Shown: piece by piece, positions 16,888 to 25,750 of the stretch | How the letters are laid out: each line of letters starts with the position of its first letter | Position numbering within the stretch: position 1 is the first letter of the stretch | The notes under the pieces: model-generated | What the model saw: the letters and a program-made list of their open reading frames with translations, nothing else | Databases searched by the model: none | What the model was told of the DNA's origin: nothing | Assembly (NCBI GenBank): GCA_029779695.1 | Contig: JAKPAB010000170.1 | Span: forward strand, 1 to 43,121 | Reading direction: 5' to 3' | Origin: Bacillota bacterium | Lineage (GTDB): Bacteria > Bacillota > Clostridia > Lachnospirales > Lachnospiraceae | DNA length: 43,121 nucleotides | Program-made: the position numbers and the translations under genes

Positions 16888-16893
16888 ATGCAA
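16866..16893 (-). promoter_or_regulatory. Promoter of the gntR-ABC operon
   Basis: On the minus strand, TTGCAT (16893-16888) and a consensus TATAAT (16871-16866) are separated by 16 bases, 77 bases upstream of the gntR start. It lies back to back with the chromate-transporter promoter. Confidence 0.7.
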
Positions 16894-16912
16894 TATTTAC
16901 ATGCTTCATTTA

Positions 16913-16941
16913 TTGCCTTTTTTCGCATATTGTTGTATAGT
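16913..16941 (+). promoter_or_regulatory. Promoter of the chromate-transporter/ileS unit
   Basis: TTGCCT (16913-16918) and TATAGT (16936-16941) are separated by 17 bases and lie 29 bases upstream of the first transporter start. Confidence 0.65.
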
Positions 16942-16970
16942 TTGAATTTGCAAAACTAAGAGAAGAAGAG

Positions 16971-17639
16971 ATGAATATGAAAGAGAAACAAGAGAAAAAT
17001 AGTCAGTTAGAAAAAGAAGATGTAACTCTTTTTGGACTCTTTCTTGCATTTGCCAAGGTCGGAGTAATGACATTCGGAGGCGGATATGCCATGCTTCCTA
17101 TTATGCAGAGAGAACTGGTAGATAAAAGAGGCTGGGTCAAAGATGCCGAGCTCATGGATTATTTCGCTATAGGACAATGTACGCCAGGGGTAATAGCAGT
17201 CAATACAGCTACATTTACCGGAAGGAAATTAAAGGGAGTAATAGGCGGGCTAGTTGCTTCAATGGGAGTGGTATTCCCATCACTGATCATCATATCCATT
17301 ATTGCAGCACTGATTAAAAATTTTGCACATATACAGGCGGTTCAGGATGCATTAGCCGGAATAAGAGTGTGTGTATGTATATTGATTTTCAATGCAGTAG
17401 TTAAAATGTGGAAAAACGCAGTGGTTGACTGGATCACACTGATCATGTTTATTCTTATATTAATAGCATCGTTATTTTTCGATGCATCGCCAATTCTAAT
17501 GGTAGTTCTGGCAGCAATTGCAGGAATTATCGTCAAGGGCAGAAATGATGCCGATAAAATAAAGTACGGCTCAGATACAAAGGAGCAAGTTGTCGATGAT
17601 ATAGCAGTAACATCAGACAGCAGGGAGGTGAAAAAATGA
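16971..17639 (+). CDS. Chromate transporter family protein, first half-size subunit
   Basis: The 222-residue protein is one CHR domain: LAFAKVGVMTFGGGYAMLPIMQREL (about 25-49), then FAIGQCTPGVIAVNTATFTG, followed by hydrophobic segments and a charged tail from about 187. CHR proteins move chromate or related oxyanions across the cytoplasmic membrane; in gut anaerobes the true substrate is uncertain. Half-size members occur as adjacent pairs that correspond to the two halves of long ChrA. The start is ATG 16971 (AAGAAGAG upstream; a second ATG two codons on is possible). It overlaps the second subunit by four bases. Confidence 0.92.
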   Translation: MNMKEKQEKNSQLEKEDVTLFGLFLAFAKVGVMTFGGGYAMLPIMQRELVDKRGWVKDAELMDYFAIGQCTPGVIAVNTATFTGRKLKGVIGGLVASMGVVFPSLIIISIIAALIKNFAHIQAVQDALAGIRVCVCILIFNAVVKMWKNAVVDWITLIMFILILIASLFFDASPILMVVLAAIAGIIVKGRNDADKIKYGSDTKEQVVDDIAVTSDSREVKK

Positions 17640-18241
17640 TCTCACTTTTTTTACGTCTCTATTATGAATTTTTCAAGGTTGGTCTGTTTGCAATAGGCGG
17701 TGGAATGGCTACGGTTCCGTTTCTTCAGGAAATGGGGAAATCTACAGGATGGTTTTCGCCCGGGGAACTGGCAGATATGATCGCAGTATCTGAGAGTACG
17801 CCGGGACCTATCGGGATCAATATGGCCACATATGTAGGCTATGTATCAGGCGTTAGACATGGCGGGGCGATCGAAGGAATCCTTGGTTCTGTAATTGCAA
17901 CAGTTGCTATAGTAACAGCACCGATCATAATTATTTTGATCATAGCTAAATTTCTGGAAAAATTCAGAGAAAACATATATGTCAATGCCGCACTATATGG
18001 GCTCAGGACTGCATCAGTAGCACTTATTGCTGCCGCCGGGATATCGATCGTGTTGTTTTCAATCTTTCAGGTTGAGAATGTATACGACATTGGAAAAGCG
18101 GTTATTGATTACAGATGCTTTATACTGGCAGCGGCCATTTTGGTTGTTACCAGATGGGTACCCAAGGTAAAAGAGTGGCACCCTATTATATTTATAGCAA
18201 TATCAGCGGCAATCGGAATTATATTTCATATGTCGGTATAG
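17636..18241 (+). CDS. Chromate transporter family protein, second half-size subunit
   Basis: The 201-residue CHR-domain protein has YEFFKVGLFAIGGGMATVPFLQEMG near the N-terminus and IAVSESTPGPIGINMATYVGY (about 47-67), then four or more hydrophobic segments. The start overlaps the stop of the first subunit (ATGA), with GGGAGGTG just upstream, so the two are made together and presumably assemble. Only 33 bases separate it from ileS, so ileS may be transcribed from the same promoter. Confidence 0.92.
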   Translation: MISLFLRLYYEFFKVGLFAIGGGMATVPFLQEMGKSTGWFSPGELADMIAVSESTPGPIGINMATYVGYVSGVRHGGAIEGILGSVIATVAIVTAPIIIILIIAKFLEKFRENIYVNAALYGLRTASVALIAAAGISIVLFSIFQVENVYDIGKAVIDYRCFILAAAILVVTRWVPKVKEWHPIIFIAISAAIGIIFHMSV

Positions 18242-18274
18242 GAAAAAGGAAAAGAAAACAGGAGGGACAATCAG

Positions 18275-21200
18275 ATGTACAAGAAGGTTTCAACAGACCT
18301 TAACTTCGTTGATAGAGAAAAGGAAGTCAGCGAATTTTGGAAGGAAAATAATACTTTTAAGAAGAGTATGGAACAGAGAAAGCAGGGAGAGACATTTACT
18401 TTTTATGATGGCCCTCCTACTGCAAACGGTAAGCCACATATCGGACATGTTCTTACAAGAGTTATCAAGGATATGATCCCTAGATATCAGACCATGAAGG
18501 GCAAATATGTTCCAAGAAAGGCCGGATGGGATACTCACGGTCTTCCTGTAGAACTTGAAGTAGAGAAGATGCTGGGCCTGAACGGCAAGGATCAGATCGA
18601 AGAATATGGTATGGAGCCTTTTATCAAGAAGTGCAAGGAATCCGTATGGAAGTACAAGTCCATGTGGGAAGATTTCTCTGAAAAGGTAGGATTCTGGGCC
18701 GATATGGATGAGCCTTATATAACATATGAGGATAATTTCATAGAGTCAGAGTGGTGGGCTCTCAAGAAAATATGGGATCAGAAGCGCTTATACAAGGGAT
18801 TCAAGGTAGTTCCATATTGTCCTAGATGTGGTACTCCTCTTTCTGCTCAGGAAGTTGCTCAGGGATATAAGACAGTCAAGGAAAAATCAGCTGTCGTAAG
18901 ATTTAAGGTCAAGGGTGAGGATGCATATCTTTTGGCATGGACTACAACTCCCTGGACACTGCCTTCAAACGTAGCTCTTTGTGTCAATCCGGAAGAGACA
19001 TATGTCAAGGCCGAAGCTATTGATGGCTATACATATTATATGGCTGAGGCACTTTTGGATAAGGTGCTTGGTCAGCTTAAAACAGAAGAACAGCCTGAAG
19101 CCTACAAGGTTTTAGAGACATATAAAGGAACTGACCTAGAGGGAAAAGAATACGAACCACTTTATTCATGTGCAGGAGAATCTGCAAAAAAACAGCATAA
19201 AAAGGCACATTTTGTCACCTGCGATGACTATGTAACTATGTCAGATGGTACGGGAATCGTACATATCGCTCCTGCATTTGGTGAGGACGATGCCAAGGTA
19301 GGCAGAAAATACGATCTTCCTTTTGTTCAGTTTGTTGATGGTAAGGGTGAGATGACAGAAGAGACTCCATTTGCAGGACTTTTTGTGAAAAAAGCCGATC
19401 CTGAGGTCTTAAAAGATCTTTCATCCAGGAAATTACTGTTTGCAGCTCCGAAGTTTGAACATGAATATCCACATTGCTGGAGATGTGATACACCGCTTAT
19501 CTACTATGCTCGTTCTTCATGGTTTATCAAGATGGAAGAAGTAAAAGAGGAGCTTGTTAAAAATAACAATACAGTTAATTGGATACCGGATTCTATCGGT
19601 AAGGGACGTTTCGGCAACTGGCTGGAAAATGTTCAGGACTGGGGAATCTCTAGAAACCGTTATTGGGGAACTCCGCTTAATATCTGGGAATGCGAGGATT
19701 GTGGTTTCCAGGAGCCGATCGGAAGCAGAGAAGATCTAAAGGAAAAAACAGGAAGAGAAGATGCACTTACAGTAGAGCTTCATCGTCCTTATATAGATGA
19801 ATTCACATATAAGTGTCCTCATTGTGGCAAGACAATGCGCCGTGTACCGGAGGTTATCGATTGCTGGTTTGATTCAGGAGCAATGCCATTTGCACAGCAT
19901 CATTATCCTTTTGAAAATGAAGACCTGTTTAAGGATCAGTTCCCTGCCAAGTTTATCTCTGAGGCAGTGGATCAGACAAGAGGATGGTTCTATTCATTAA
20001 TGGCTGAATCTACACTTTTATTTAACAAGTCTCCTTATGAGAATGTTATCGTTCTCGGACATGTACAGGATGAAAACGGTCAGAAGATGAGTAAGTCCAA
20101 GGGCAATGCTGTAGATCCATTTGATTCTCTTGACAAGTTCGGTGCTGATGCCATCAGATGGTATTTCTACACCAATTCACAGCCATGGCTTCCCAATAAG
20201 TTTCATGATAGGGCGGTTATGGAAGGTCAGAGAAAGTTCCTTGGCACACTTTGGAATACTTATGCTTTCTTTGTACTGTATGCTGATATTGATAATTTTG
20301 ATGCGACCAAGTATGAACTGTCCTATGATGAGCTTGGAGTTATGGATAAGTGGATACTGTCCAGACTTAACTCCGCTGTAAAAGCAGCAGATGATAATCT
20401 AAGTGCTTACAGAATACCTGAGACAGCCAAGGCCCTTGATAGTTTCGTAGATGAACTCAGCAACTGGTATGTAAGAAGAAGCAGAGAGAGATTCTGGGCT
20501 AAGGGAATGGAACAGGATAAGATCAATGCATATATGACTCTTTATACCTGCTTGGTTACGATCTGTAAGGCTGCAGCACCTATGATACCGTTTATGACAG
20601 AGGAGATATATCAGAACCTGGTTGCCCTGCAGGACAAAAATGCTCCTGAGAGTATTCATCTCTGCGATTATCCTACGGTCAATGAAGCATGGATCGATAA
20701 GGATCTCGAGGACAAGATGGGCGTGCTTTTGAAAATAGTAGTCCTGGGACGTGCTGCGAGAAATGAAGCACAGATCAAGAACCGTCAGCCTATCGGTGAT
20801 ATGTTCATCAAGGCTGAGAGCGAGCTGTCACAGTACTATGTTGATATATTGAAAGACGAGCTTAATATCAAGAATGCAGAGTTTAAAGATGATGTTTCTG
20901 AGTACACGACATATTCTATCAAGCCTAATCTGCCTACAGTAGGACCTAAGTATGGCAAGTTCCTTGGTAAGATCAGAAATGCACTTGGAGAGATAGATGG
21001 AAATAAGGCTGTAGCTGAGCTTAAATCAGCTGGAGTTTTGAAGTTGCCTGAGGTAGACGAATCTATCGAGCTCTTAGAAGAGGATCTTCTGATAACTATG
21101 TCTCAGCAGGAAGGATATATGGCACAGAATGATGGCAATACTACTGTTGTTCTCTGCACTAACCTAAGCCAGGAACTGATAGAAGAGGGATTCGCAAGGG

Positions 21201-21436
21201 AACTTATATCCAAGATCCAGACCATGAGAAAAGAAGCTGATTTTGAGGTTATGGACAGAATCAGAGTAGGATATACCGGATCAGACAAGATCGTTGATAT
21301 TTTTGATAAAAAAGGCGATTTTATCGCATCAGAAGTGCTGGCAAAGGAAATCGTTACAGAAAATGGTCAAGGATATACAAAAGATTGGAAGATTAACGGT
21401 GAGGATGTAACTCTTACTGTGGAAAAAATTAAATAA
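18275..21436 (+). CDS. ileS: Isoleucyl-tRNA synthetase, type 2 (eukaryote-like)
   Basis: The 1053-residue class I synthetase charges tRNA-Ile. HIGH is at 55-58 (GKPHIGHVLTR), KMSKS at 604-608 (GQKMSKSKGNAVDP), and the connective editing domain between them includes AWTTTPWTLPSN and GTGIVHIAPAFGEDD. CPRCG (about 181) and CPHCG (about 513) are cysteine pairs. GWDTHGLPVE, where type 1 enzymes have GWDCHG, the length, and the lack of a C-terminal zinc motif mark the type 2 class found in eukaryotes and some bacteria, which is usually insensitive to mupirocin. ATG 18275 has a strong AGGAGGG site. The gap from the transporter gene is too short for a T-box leader, which many Firmicute ileS genes have. 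A terminator follows at 21491. Confidence 0.97.
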   Translation: MYKKVSTDLNFVDREKEVSEFWKENNTFKKSMEQRKQGETFTFYDGPPTANGKPHIGHVLTRVIKDMIPRYQTMKGKYVPRKAGWDTHGLPVELEVEKMLGLNGKDQIEEYGMEPFIKKCKESVWKYKSMWEDFSEKVGFWADMDEPYITYEDNFIESEWWALKKIWDQKRLYKGFKVVPYCPRCGTPLSAQEVAQGYKTVKEKSAVVRFKVKGEDAYLLAWTTTPWTLPSNVALCVNPEETYVKAEAIDGYTYYMAEALLDKVLGQLKTEEQPEAYKVLETYKGTDLEGKEYEPLYSCAGESAKKQHKKAHFVTCDDYVTMSDGTGIVHIAPAFGEDDAKVGRKYDLPFVQFVDGKGEMTEETPFAGLFVKKADPEVLKDLSSRKLLFAAPKFEHEYPHCWRCDTPLIYYARSSWFIKMEEVKEELVKNNNTVNWIPDSIGKGRFGNWLENVQDWGISRNRYWGTPLNIWECEDCGFQEPIGSREDLKEKTGREDALTVELHRPYIDEFTYKCPHCGKTMRRVPEVIDCWFDSGAMPFAQHHYPFENEDLFKDQFPAKFISEAVDQTRGWFYSLMAESTLLFNKSPYENVIVLGHVQDENGQKMSKSKGNAVDPFDSLDKFGADAIRWYFYTNSQPWLPNKFHDRAVMEGQRKFLGTLWNTYAFFVLYADIDNFDATKYELSYDELGVMDKWILSRLNSAVKAADDNLSAYRIPETAKALDSFVDELSNWYVRRSRERFWAKGMEQDKINAYMTLYTCLVTICKAAAPMIPFMTEEIYQNLVALQDKNAPESIHLCDYPTVNEAWIDKDLEDKMGVLLKIVVLGRAARNEAQIKNRQPIGDMFIKAESELSQYYVDILKDELNIKNAEFKDDVSEYTTYSIKPNLPTVGPKYGKFLGKIRNALGEIDGNKAVAELKSAGVLKLPEVDESIELLEEDLLITMSQQEGYMAQNDGNTTVVLCTNLSQELIEEGFARELISKIQTMRKEADFEVMDRIRVGYTGSDKIVDIFDKKGDFIASEVLAKEIVTENGQGYTKDWKINGEDVTLTVEKIK

Positions 21437-21490
21437 GTATTATAATGAGTCTGGTATATTTTGTTATTATACCTCGACACATTAAAGCAT

Positions 21491-21538
21491 AAGAACTGCT
21501 ATATAGGGTAATAAACCACTGTACAGCAGTTCTTTTTC
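21491..21538 (+). terminator. Rho-independent terminator of ileS
   Basis: A 10-bp stem (21491-21500, AAGAACTGCT; 21525-21534, AGCAGTTCTT) is followed by TTTC. It lies 55 bases after the ileS stop. Confidence 0.75.
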
Positions 21539-21622
21539 ATCAATAATTATATAAATTACTGGATGTCCTTACTAAAATACTTTTACTTGAAAAGTGCCAC
21601 AAGGGGAAAGAGAGGAGATCGG

Positions 21623-24085
21623 ATGAAATTTCATAATAATAAAAAGACAGAACTAAAAGAGGAATTGGCTACAAATGTGAAAAATCTATACCGAAAGGAA
21701 TACGTCGATGCAACTCCGGATGAGATCTATCATGCATTTTCCGCAGTTGTCAAGAAAATGGTAATAGATCGTTGGATAGCTACCAAAGAGGTAATAGATA
21801 GGGAAGATCCGAAAATCGTTTATTATATGTCTATGGAATTTCTGATCGGTCGTACTTTGGGAAATAATCTCGTCAATTTAGGAAGCTATGGTAAGTTTCA
21901 GAATGTTTTGGATGATCTGGGGATCGATATTAATATACTGGAGGATCAGGAACCGGATCCGGCTCTTGGCAATGGTGGACTGGGACGGTTGGCTGCTTGC
22001 TTTTTGGATTCTTTATCTACGCTGGGATATCCGGCCTATGGATGTGGTATCAGATATCACTATGGAATGTTTAGACAGAAGATAGAAAAAGGATTTCAAA
22101 AAGAGGTTCCTGACGATTGGCTAAAAGAGGAATATCCCTTTGAGCTTAAGCGAAATGAATATATGTTTGAGGTCAAGTTTGGCGGCAAGGTCATAAGCAA
22201 GATGGAACCTGATGGCAGGATACATTTTGATCAGACAGAATGCCAGACTGTTATCGCGATGCCTTATGATATCCCGATCATGGGATATAAAAATAATGTG
22301 GTGAATTCACTTATGACATGGGATGCTCATCCCAAGGAAAAGTTCCATTTGGACTCATTTGACCGCGGTGAATATGACAAAGCCATAGAGGAAGAAAATC
22401 TGGCCAAAAACCTGGTGGAAGTACTGTATCCCAATGATAATCATGTCTATGGAAAAGAGCTTAGGTTAAAACAGCAGTATTTCTTTGTATCAGCCAGTAT
22501 ACAAAGAGCAATAAAGAGATTCGAAAAGCGCCACAGCGATTATAAAGAAATGCCGGACAAGGTGGTTTTTCAGATGAATGATACCCATCCTACACTTTGT
22601 GTCCCGGAACTAATGAGGATATTGATGGATGTAAAGGGATTGGGATGGGAAACATCATGGGAGATTACCCAGAAGTGTTGTGCATATACCAATCATACAA
22701 TAATGTCAGAGGCTCTTGAGACCTGGCCTGTAGAGATATTCCAGCGCCTATTACCAAGGGTGTATCAGATAGTATGTGAGATCAACAGACGATTCGTGGA
22801 GTATATTAAAAATCAATATCCCAATGATACTTCCAGATACGAGAGAATGTCCATAATTGGAGATGGACAGGTCCGAATGGCCAATATGGCTATAGTCGGA
22901 AGTTTTTCAGTAAACGGTGTGGCAAAACTACATACAGAGATATTAAAGAAAGAGACACTAAAAGATTTCTATGACATATATCCGGATAAATTCTCAAATA
23001 AGACCAATGGAATCACCCAGAGGAGATTCATGCTCCATGCCAATCCGACTATGTCATATTGGATCACCCAGCATATAGGAGAGGGATGGATCACTAATCT
23101 CTCTGATATGAAAAAACTGGAGAAGTTTATCGGGGATAAGAGATTCTGTATGGAATTTCTGGATATAAAACATCAGAACAAGATGCGTTTGGCAAAATAT
23201 ATCAAGGATCATAATGGAGTAGAAGTTGATCCAGATTCTATTTTTGATGTTCAGGTCAAGAGGCTACACGAATACAAGAGACAACTCCTTAATATACTGC
23301 ATGTAATGTATCTGTATAATCATATCAAAGAACATCCTGAGAAAAAGTATGTTCCGAGAACGTTTATATTTGGCGGCAAGGCATCTTCCGGATATCATAT
23401 TGCCAAGCTTATAATCAAGCTCATTAATAACGTAGGAATGGTTATAAATAATGATGAGTCTATTAACGGCCTGATAAAGGTAGTTTTTATCGAAGATTAC
23501 AGAGTATCCAATGCAGAGCTTATATTTGCGGCAGCAGATGTATCGGAACAGATATCTACAGCATCCAAAGAAGCCTCGGGAACATCCAACATGAAGTTCA
23601 TGCTGAATGGTGCTATAACTATTGGCACAATGGACGGAGCCACTGTGGAAATGGTGGATGAAATGGGTACCGAAAATGCAGTTATATTTGGGATGAGCGC
23701 AAGGGAAGTCATTGATCATGAAAATAGAAATGACTATAACCCAATTGAGCTATATAACAATGATTATGAAATAAAGAGAATACTTGATCAGTTGATAAAT
23801 GGGTTCTATAGTCCTGACAATACTGAACTGTTCAGAGATATCTATAATTCTCTTCTAAACACAAAGGTTACAGCCAAGGCAGATACTTATTTTGTACTTA
23901 AAGATTTTAGGCCTTATGCCGAAGCCCAGGAAAAGATCAATGCTTTATATATGGATCGTGAGAAATGGGCAAGAATGGCACTTGAAAATATGGCAAATGT
24001 CGGAAAATTCTCGTCAGATAGGACTATCCAACAATATGTAGATGAGATATGGCACCTGGATCATATTGATGTTTCGTTGCATTGA
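21623..24085 (+). CDS. glgP: Glycogen/starch phosphorylase (GT35)
   Basis: From ATG 21623 (MKFHNNKKTELKEELATN; GAGGAG upstream) the product has 820 residues, a usual length. The frame could extend to 21563, but that start has no site. The enzyme releases glucose-1-phosphate from alpha-1,4-glucan ends, using phosphate and pyridoxal phosphate. Visible motifs are YMSMEFLIGRTLGNNL, EPDPALGNGGLGRLAACFLDS, and the pyridoxal-phosphate site KEASGTSNMKF (Lys649). It is a monocistronic gene between the ileS terminator and the radical SAM promoter. It supplies glycogen-derived hexose phosphate to glycolysis, whose control enzymes pfkA and fbp are also in the window. Confidence 0.96.
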   Translation: MKFHNNKKTELKEELATNVKNLYRKEYVDATPDEIYHAFSAVVKKMVIDRWIATKEVIDREDPKIVYYMSMEFLIGRTLGNNLVNLGSYGKFQNVLDDLGIDINILEDQEPDPALGNGGLGRLAACFLDSLSTLGYPAYGCGIRYHYGMFRQKIEKGFQKEVPDDWLKEEYPFELKRNEYMFEVKFGGKVISKMEPDGRIHFDQTECQTVIAMPYDIPIMGYKNNVVNSLMTWDAHPKEKFHLDSFDRGEYDKAIEEENLAKNLVEVLYPNDNHVYGKELRLKQQYFFVSASIQRAIKRFEKRHSDYKEMPDKVVFQMNDTHPTLCVPELMRILMDVKGLGWETSWEITQKCCAYTNHTIMSEALETWPVEIFQRLLPRVYQIVCEINRRFVEYIKNQYPNDTSRYERMSIIGDGQVRMANMAIVGSFSVNGVAKLHTEILKKETLKDFYDIYPDKFSNKTNGITQRRFMLHANPTMSYWITQHIGEGWITNLSDMKKLEKFIGDKRFCMEFLDIKHQNKMRLAKYIKDHNGVEVDPDSIFDVQVKRLHEYKRQLLNILHVMYLYNHIKEHPEKKYVPRTFIFGGKASSGYHIAKLIIKLINNVGMVINNDESINGLIKVVFIEDYRVSNAELIFAAADVSEQISTASKEASGTSNMKFMLNGAITIGTMDGATVEMVDEMGTENAVIFGMSAREVIDHENRNDYNPIELYNNDYEIKRILDQLINGFYSPDNTELFRDIYNSLLNTKVTAKADTYFVLKDFRPYAEAQEKINALYMDREKWARMALENMANVGKFSSDRTIQQYVDEIWHLDHIDVSLH

Positions 24086-24146
24086 TCTTGCTACATATTT
24101 TTAACAATTTAAATAAAAAATCACTACACTTTTTCGGTTCTGTACA

Positions 24147-24175
24147 TTGAATGACCAATGGTCAACTCCTATGAT
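24147..24175 (+). promoter_or_regulatory. Promoter of the radical SAM gene with operator in the spacer
   Basis: TTGAAT (24147-24152) and TATGAT (24170-24175) are separated by 17 bases, 52 bases before the start codon. Within the spacer is a perfect palindrome, TGACCA-A-TGGTCA (24152-24164), placed where a bound repressor would exclude RNA polymerase. GACC-N3-GGTC sites are typical of TetR-type repressors. The regulator is not next to it here. Confidence 0.7.
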
Positions 24176-24226
24176 TTAACTCAATGGAACTTATTTAAGC
24201 AGAAGTGGGAAAGGACGTAGTGAGTT

Positions 24227-25639
24227 ATGGAAACAATGACAACTTTGGACAAAGCAAAACATGCTGCTGAAAGAAAGGCCTTTGATGTAGCGGTTACAGC
24301 TGCTTTGAAAAATATTGACAAGAATCGTGGAGAGGCTATGGTCAAGCTGGTCAATCTGACCCAGAAGATTCTTAAGGATACATGGCCTGATAAAGCATAC
24401 GATGCGCTTAGAGGAGTATTTGAAGATCCTGATAGTAAGTGGATGGAGTATACAGATTCACTGTTTGATACAGTTGATCATAAGCTTATAAAAAGCGCAG
24501 CATTGAATCTTGGATTTGAAGCAGGATTCAGTGGATATAAGAGAACGAAACAGCTAGGAGACGAGTTTGGATGTAATATTCCATGGAGTGTGCTTTTAGA
24601 TCCTACTAGCGCATGTAATCTAAGATGTACAGGCTGTTGGGCAGCAGAATATGGTCATAAGATGAACATGGATCTGGATACGCTTGACAGTATCATTACT
24701 CAGGGAGAGGATCTCGGGATTCATTCTTACCTCTACACAGGCGGTGAGCCTATGGTTAGAAAAAATGATCTTATCACTCTTTGCGAGAAACACCCCCATA
24801 GTAATTTTATGTGTTTTACAAATGGAACACTTATTGATGATGCATTCTGCAAGGACATCTTAAGAGTGGGTAATTTCTTCCCTAATATTTCTCTGGAAGG
24901 ATTTAAGGAAGAAAACGATAGTCGTCGTGGAGAGGGTGACTTTGACAAGGTCATGCAGGCAATGGATCTATTAAAGGCCAATAAGTGCATGTTCGGACTG
25001 TCAATTTGCTATACAAGCCAGAACTATAAGACCGTAACCAGCGATGAATTTCTGGATATGGTAATTGAAAAAGGTGTTAAGTATGCATGGTACTTCCACT
25101 ATATGCCGGTAGGAAATGATGCATCGACAGATCTTTTGCTTACACCTGATCAGAGAGAATATATGTATCACAGGATCCGTGAGATCAGAGGATTTAAGGG
25201 TGGCAAGCCTATTTTTGCTCTAGATTTCCAGAATGATGGTGAGTTCGTAGGCGGTTGCGTGGCAGGAGGAAGAGAATACTGTCATATCAATCCTAACGGA
25301 GATGTGGAGCCTTGCGTATTTATCCATTACTCTAGTGCCAACGTCAAGGATATGAGCCTGTTGGACTGCTTTAAACAACCTATTTTCTTGAAATACAAGG
25401 AAGGACAGCCGTTTAACGATAATCATCTTCGTCCTTGTCCTATGCTGGAGAATCCTGATGCTCTTCGTAAGATCATTGCAGAGACAGGAGCAAAATCAAC
25501 AGACATGCAGTCACCGGAGGATGTTGATTCGCTATGTTCAAAGTGCGATCCTTATGCCAAGGAATGGGCGATCCGTGCAGCTAAACTGTGGGATGATTCA
25601 TTAAAAGCCAAAGAGGCAAAAAAGACCCAGTGTCATTAA
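24227..25639 (+). CDS. Radical SAM protein with SPASM-like C-terminus
   Basis: The 470-residue protein has a helical N-terminal region (1-115), then the radical SAM core with CNLRCTGC (Cys130, Cys134, Cys137) binding the [4Fe-4S] cluster, YTGGEPMVRK, and the FTNGTLID strand. A Cys-rich C-terminal part (GGCVAGGREYCHINPNGDVEPCVF, ...RPCPML..., LCSKCDPYAKEW) should hold one or two more clusters, as in SPASM/anaerobic maturase enzymes. No precursor peptide or sulfatase gene is adjacent, so the substrate is unknown. The N-terminal extension is not standard for peptide maturases. The gene stands alone between its own repressible promoter and a strong terminator. GGACG-type site before ATG 24227. 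Confidence 0.9.
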   Translation: METMTTLDKAKHAAERKAFDVAVTAALKNIDKNRGEAMVKLVNLTQKILKDTWPDKAYDALRGVFEDPDSKWMEYTDSLFDTVDHKLIKSAALNLGFEAGFSGYKRTKQLGDEFGCNIPWSVLLDPTSACNLRCTGCWAAEYGHKMNMDLDTLDSIITQGEDLGIHSYLYTGGEPMVRKNDLITLCEKHPHSNFMCFTNGTLIDDAFCKDILRVGNFFPNISLEGFKEENDSRRGEGDFDKVMQAMDLLKANKCMFGLSICYTSQNYKTVTSDEFLDMVIEKGVKYAWYFHYMPVGNDASTDLLLTPDQREYMYHRIREIRGFKGGKPIFALDFQNDGEFVGGCVAGGREYCHINPNGDVEPCVFIHYSSANVKDMSLLDCFKQPIFLKYKEGQPFNDNHLRPCPMLENPDALRKIIAETGAKSTDMQSPEDVDSLCSKCDPYAKEWAIRAAKLWDDSLKAKEAKKTQCH

Positions 25640-25650
25640 AATAAATATAA

Positions 25651-25692
25651 AAATGCCGGGCTGTTTACAAATTAAACAGCCCGGCATTTTTT
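25651..25692 (+). terminator. Strong rho-independent terminator
   Basis: A 17-bp perfect stem (25651-25667 with 25673-25689; core GCCGGGCTG/CAGCCCGGC) with a 5-base loop ends in a T-run, 12 bases after the radical SAM stop. It may also stop transcription of the convergent CPBP gene. Confidence 0.92.
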
Positions 25693-25750
25693 ATCTTATT
25701 TAAAATATTTAATAAAAAATATTAATGTGTATTATTTATTATAATGTATC

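Noticed and set aside
16790-18274. T-box leader for ileS
   Set aside because: No T-box core sequence or specifier-hairpin plus terminator arrangement is seen, and the gap before ileS is only 33 bases.
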